A DNA stretch of 64,000 nt from Janthinobacterium fluminis. GTDB lineage: Bacteria > Pseudomonadota > Gammaproteobacteria > Burkholderiales > Burkholderiaceae_D. Positions 61,751 to 64,000 of this stretch are shown here, piece after piece; positions within the stretch are counted from its first letter, which is position 1; the number at the start of each line of letters is the position of its first letter. Below the pieces are notes generated by a model. The model made no database searches and was not told where the DNA came from. It saw nothing but the letters and a program-made list of their open reading frames with translations. The DNA is taken from assembly GCF_028595325.1 (NCBI RefSeq), contig NZ_JAQQXR010000001.1, forward strand, positions 372,001 through 436,000, written 5' to 3'. The position numbers were made by a program, and so were the translations under genes.

Positions 61751-62913
61751 TGGCGGACGCGGAACTGTACCGGTATCGACAGTTCGAGCTGTTCGGGGCG
61801 CTCGTCGGGGATGCGCGGCAGCGGCGCGGCGCGCTGCAGCGTGTCCAGCGCCGCCTGGTCGAGCGCCGGGTGGCCGGAGCTGTGCTCGACGGCCGCCGCC
61901 AGCACCCGGCCTTCGCGGTCGACGCGGCAGCGCAGCGTCACGATGCCTTCCTCGCCGCGCGCCCGCGCCGCCGCCGGATAGCGGCGGAAGCGCTCCATGC
62001 GCGCCAGTACCTTGCCCTCCCAGCTATTGCTGCCGCTGCGTACTTCCTGCGGCGCCGGCGGCAACGCCGGCGCGGGCGGTGCCGCCGCGACGGAGGCCGT
62101 GTCGGCCGGCGCCGCCGCGCGCGGCATGGCCGGCGCCGGCGCGCCGGCGGGCGGCGCCTCGGCGAGCGGCGGCAGCGGCGCCGCTGCCATCTTCGGCGCC
62201 GCGGCCTGCGGCAACGGCGGCGTCTCGCGCCGCGCGCGCTCGGGCGCGGGCGCGGCGGCCGCGCTGACGCGTTCGGCCTGTTGCAGCTCCAGCGGTGCCG
62301 GCGGCGCCGCCGCCGGCACGTACATCAGTAATGGCGCCTGCGCCGCCAGCGGCTCGGCGGCGACGACGTGCAGCGTCGCCGCGTGGCCGTACAGCGCCCA
62401 AGCAAGCAGGGCGCCGTGGGCGGCGATGACGATGCCGGCGATCAGCGGCCGGACGCCGAGGCGCGGCGCGGCGGCCGCCGGCGCGGCGGCGTCGAGCGGC
62501 CCCTCGGGGCGGCGCAGCAGGTAGGCGAGCACCGCCAGTTCCACCACGGCCACCAGCAGGACCACCCACCACGGCGGCCGGCCGGCGCACATCAGCGCGA
62601 AGCCGAGCGCCATGCCGAAGCAGGCCATGCGCTTGCCGCGCCGCGAGACGGCGCGGTGTTCGCGCCACTGGCGCAGCGGCGCGCCGAAGCGCGGGTGGTT
62701 CAGCAGCCAGTGTTCCAGTTGCGGCGAGGCGCGGCTGAAGCAGGCCAGCGCGAGGATCAGGAAGATCGTCGTCGGCATCACCGGCAGCAGCGCGCCGATC
62801 ACGCCGAGCGCGACCATCAGCACGCCCAGCGCCGTGTAGCCCCAGCGCAGCAGGCGCCCCGCCGGCGCCTTGCCGGACGCGTCCGCCTTCCGCAATGGCA
62901 CCGGCTGGGCCAT
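61738..62913 (-). CDS. YbaN (DUF454) - TonB fusion protein
   Basis: A 391-residue fusion. Residues ~20-135 are a YbaN/DUF454 inner-membrane domain (LGVIGALLPVMPTTIFLILA, ALACFSRASPQLEHWL, GKRMACFGMALGFALMCAGR). Then one more helix (~155-175), an Ala/Pro-rich periplasm-spanning linker (~185-300), and a TonB C-terminal domain (~310-390: MERFRRYPAAARARGEEGIV, TLRCRVDREGRVLAAAVEHS). The fused TonB would energise the receptor encoded at the window's end. Its start overlaps the heme oxygenase stop (ATGA). Confidence 0.85.
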   Translation of the reverse strand: MAQPVPLRKADASGKAPAGRLLRWGYTALGVLMVALGVIGALLPVMPTTIFLILALACFSRASPQLEHWLLNHPRFGAPLRQWREHRAVSRRGKRMACFGMALGFALMCAGRPPWWVVLLVAVVELAVLAYLLRRPEGPLDAAAPAAAAPRLGVRPLIAGIVIAAHGALLAWALYGHAATLHVVAAEPLAAQAPLLMYVPAAAPPAPLELQQAERVSAAAAPAPERARRETPPLPQAAAPKMAAAPLPPLAEAPPAGAPAPAMPRAAAPADTASVAAAPPAPALPPAPQEVRSGSNSWEGKVLARMERFRRYPAAARARGEEGIVTLRCRVDREGRVLAAAVEHSSGHPALDQAALDTLQRAAPLPRIPDERPEQLELSIPVQFRVRQPGV

Positions 62914-63494
62914 CAGAACGCGCGGCCGACGTGGCCGTGCATGCGGTTGAACGCCGCTTCGGCGCCGGCGACGACGCGCGCTTCCTGCTCGGCGTCGAGC
63001 GGCACGCTGTCGAGGGCCGTCGTGAATTCGCGCCAGTGGCGCGCCGGGCCGTCCGCGTGGCCGGCCAGGTGGCGGGCGCCGAACTGCTCGTCCAGGCCCA
63101 GCTTGCCGGCCAGCTTGTAGAGGACGGCGCCGCCCAGCTTCGAGCCTTCGCTGACGTACAGCCAGCCCAGCGCCGTCGGCAGATCCAGGTCGGCCGTCAG
63201 CGGCGCTTCCGGGCCGGCCTCCGGCAGCGGGCTGTGCAGGTCGGCCAGGTCGGCGGCGATGCGGGCGTAGCGGCGCCGCTCGTCCAGCGCCGGCAGCAGC
63301 GCGGCCAGTTCGGCGTGGTCGTACAGCGCGTCGACGTCGCGCAGGAAGCTGTACTGGGCCTGCAGGAAGCGGGCGTAGTTCTCCTTGGTGGAGAAGGGCG
63401 CGCTGGCCATGATGCTGTGGTCGAGCTTTTCGTGGGTGGCGACGGTTTTCGCTTTCAGGCGTTGGCTGCGGGTCATTTCGCTTACTGCGTTCAT
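62913..63494 (-). CDS. Heme oxygenase (HemO/BphO-like)
   Basis: The start is the ATG at 63494. The 193-residue helical protein has RLKAKTVATHEKLDHSIMAS (proximal His in ATHEKLD), FLQAQYSFLRDVDALYDHAE and GWLYVSEGSKLGGAVLYKLA (the distal Gly-rich helix). It opens heme to biliverdin, iron and CO. Between a TonB receptor and a TonB-like protein it serves iron release from imported heme. A biliverdin supply to a bacteriophytochrome is less likely because none is nearby. Confidence 0.88.
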   Translation of the reverse strand: MNAVSEMTRSQRLKAKTVATHEKLDHSIMASAPFSTKENYARFLQAQYSFLRDVDALYDHAELAALLPALDERRRYARIAADLADLHSPLPEAGPEAPLTADLDLPTALGWLYVSEGSKLGGAVLYKLAGKLGLDEQFGARHLAGHADGPARHWREFTTALDSVPLDAEQEARVVAGAEAAFNRMHGHVGRAF

Positions 63495-63514
63495 GTGTTT
63501 CCTTTTGCGGTTGG

Positions 63515-64000
63515 TTAGAATTTTACGCCGAGTGACAGGCGCATGGTGCGGCCCGGTCCGGGCATCAGGCTGAGGGTCAGCGGATCGAGATAGTAGCGGT
63601 CGCTCAAGTTGTCGACGGCCAGGTCCAGCGTCGCGTTCGGCGCCACCTTGTAGCTGGCGAACAGGTCGACCAGCGTGTAGGCGCGGGTCAGCACCTGGGC
63701 CGAGGTGCCGCTGGCGTTTTGCCACTGCGCTTGCTTGTCCTCGACGGCCAGCGGCGCGCCCACGTGGGTCAGGCGCGCGCCGACGCTGAGCCGTTGCGCC
63801 AGCAGGCGCGCGCCCAGCGTGGCGTTCATGCTCAGCTTGGGCTGGATGTGGTTGCTGACATAGGCGCTGGTGAAGCCGATCGGCGAGCAGTCCGGCGTGT
63901 CCTTCATGCGCGGCAAAAAGCTGCCCTTGGTGCGCAGGTAGGCGGCGGTGGCGGCGTCGCAGATCAGGGTCTTGCGGTTCAGCGTGCCGGAGAAGTCGCC
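63515..64000 (-). CDS. TonB-dependent receptor, C-terminal part, cut by window edge
   Basis: The frame is open to the end of the window, so only the last ~161 residues of the receptor are visible. It has barrel strands (LSMNATLGARLLAQRLSVGA, AYTLVDLFASYKVAPN), the TonB-receptor motif LDLAVDNLSDRYYLDPLTLS and the terminal aromatic LSLGVKF. With heme oxygenase 20 nt downstream, a heme or hemoprotein receptor of the HmuR/HasR/PhuR kind is likely. The N-terminal plug and signal lie outside. Confidence 0.85.
   Translation of the reverse strand, partial: GDFSGTLNRKTLICDAATAAYLRTKGSFLPRMKDTPDCSPIGFTSAYVSNHIQPKLSMNATLGARLLAQRLSVGARLTHVGAPLAVEDKQAQWQNASGTSAQVLTRAYTLVDLFASYKVAPNATLDLAVDNLSDRYYLDPLTLSLMPGPGRTMRLSLGVKF

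Noticed and set aside
62913..63494. Heme oxygenase as part of a bacteriophytochrome pair
   Set aside because: No phytochrome gene in view; it is flanked by a TonB receptor and a TonB-like protein, which fits heme-iron use.

Overview
The window looks like chromosome from a high-GC betaproteobacterium, most likely Oxalobacteraceae (Massilia, Duganella or Janthinobacterium group). This is inferred from gene content: Burkholderiales-type mdc and ssu operons, a phasin, a subclass B3 metallo-beta-lactamase, and intergenic palindromes built on GGGGACAGACCACGATTT and GGGGTCAGACCCC that I associate with this family from memory. No rRNA, tRNA, CRISPR array or phage module was seen.

Bases 1-9007 are visibly more A+T-rich than the rest and form one forward gene block. 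It starts with the C-terminal cyclase part of a class III-like lanthipeptide synthetase (LanKC), cut by the window edge. After it come a fused ABC exporter, two MacB/FtsX-type permeases, a membrane fusion protein, a LolD/MacB-type ATPase and a TolC-type outer-membrane channel. Together this reads as a RiPP maturation locus with its own trans-envelope export machinery. It ends at a decayed IS3-family transposase (9337-10093), which suggests an acquired island.

From 10.3 kb on the DNA is high-GC chromosomal sequence. Bases 10-20 kb carry a DUF748/AsmA-like envelope protein, an oleate hydratase, a GNAT acetyltransferase, a SulP transporter, MsbA and an orphan flagellar-rod-like protein. Bases 20.3-23.5 kb hold a TonB-dependent receptor, a periplasmic molybdopterin-fold protein and a NifQ-like protein behind a near-perfect ModE-type operator: a putative molybdenum acquisition operon. 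Bases 23.7-33.4 kb hold a secreted hydrolase, a NYN/LOTUS RNA-binding protein, a secreted papain-like protease with a partner, a phasin, an ArgP/ArgO-type pair and a HIRAN-thioredoxin 2-racemase operon.

Bases 33.5-39.8 kb (minus strand) are a complete malonate decarboxylase operon, mdcACDEGBH, with no adjacent transporter. Bases 40-52 kb are mixed housekeeping and stress genes: an NsrR-like regulator divergent from a hemerythrin protein with an NsrR-like box, a MocR regulator divergent from an AhpD-like enzyme, a Bcr/CflA pump, a serine acetyltransferase with a MITE inserted at its stop codon, a B3 metallo-beta-lactamase, an SDR, a MazE remnant and pdxJ. Bases 52-61.7 kb are an organosulfur island: two flavin-linked monooxygenase-type genes with a methionine-type ABC importer, divergent from ssuEADCB. 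The last 2.3 kb are the end of a heme-iron operon: a TonB-dependent receptor (cut by the edge), a heme oxygenase and a YbaN-TonB fusion.

A recurring theme is that dispersed palindromic elements sit within 0-16 nt downstream of stop codons.
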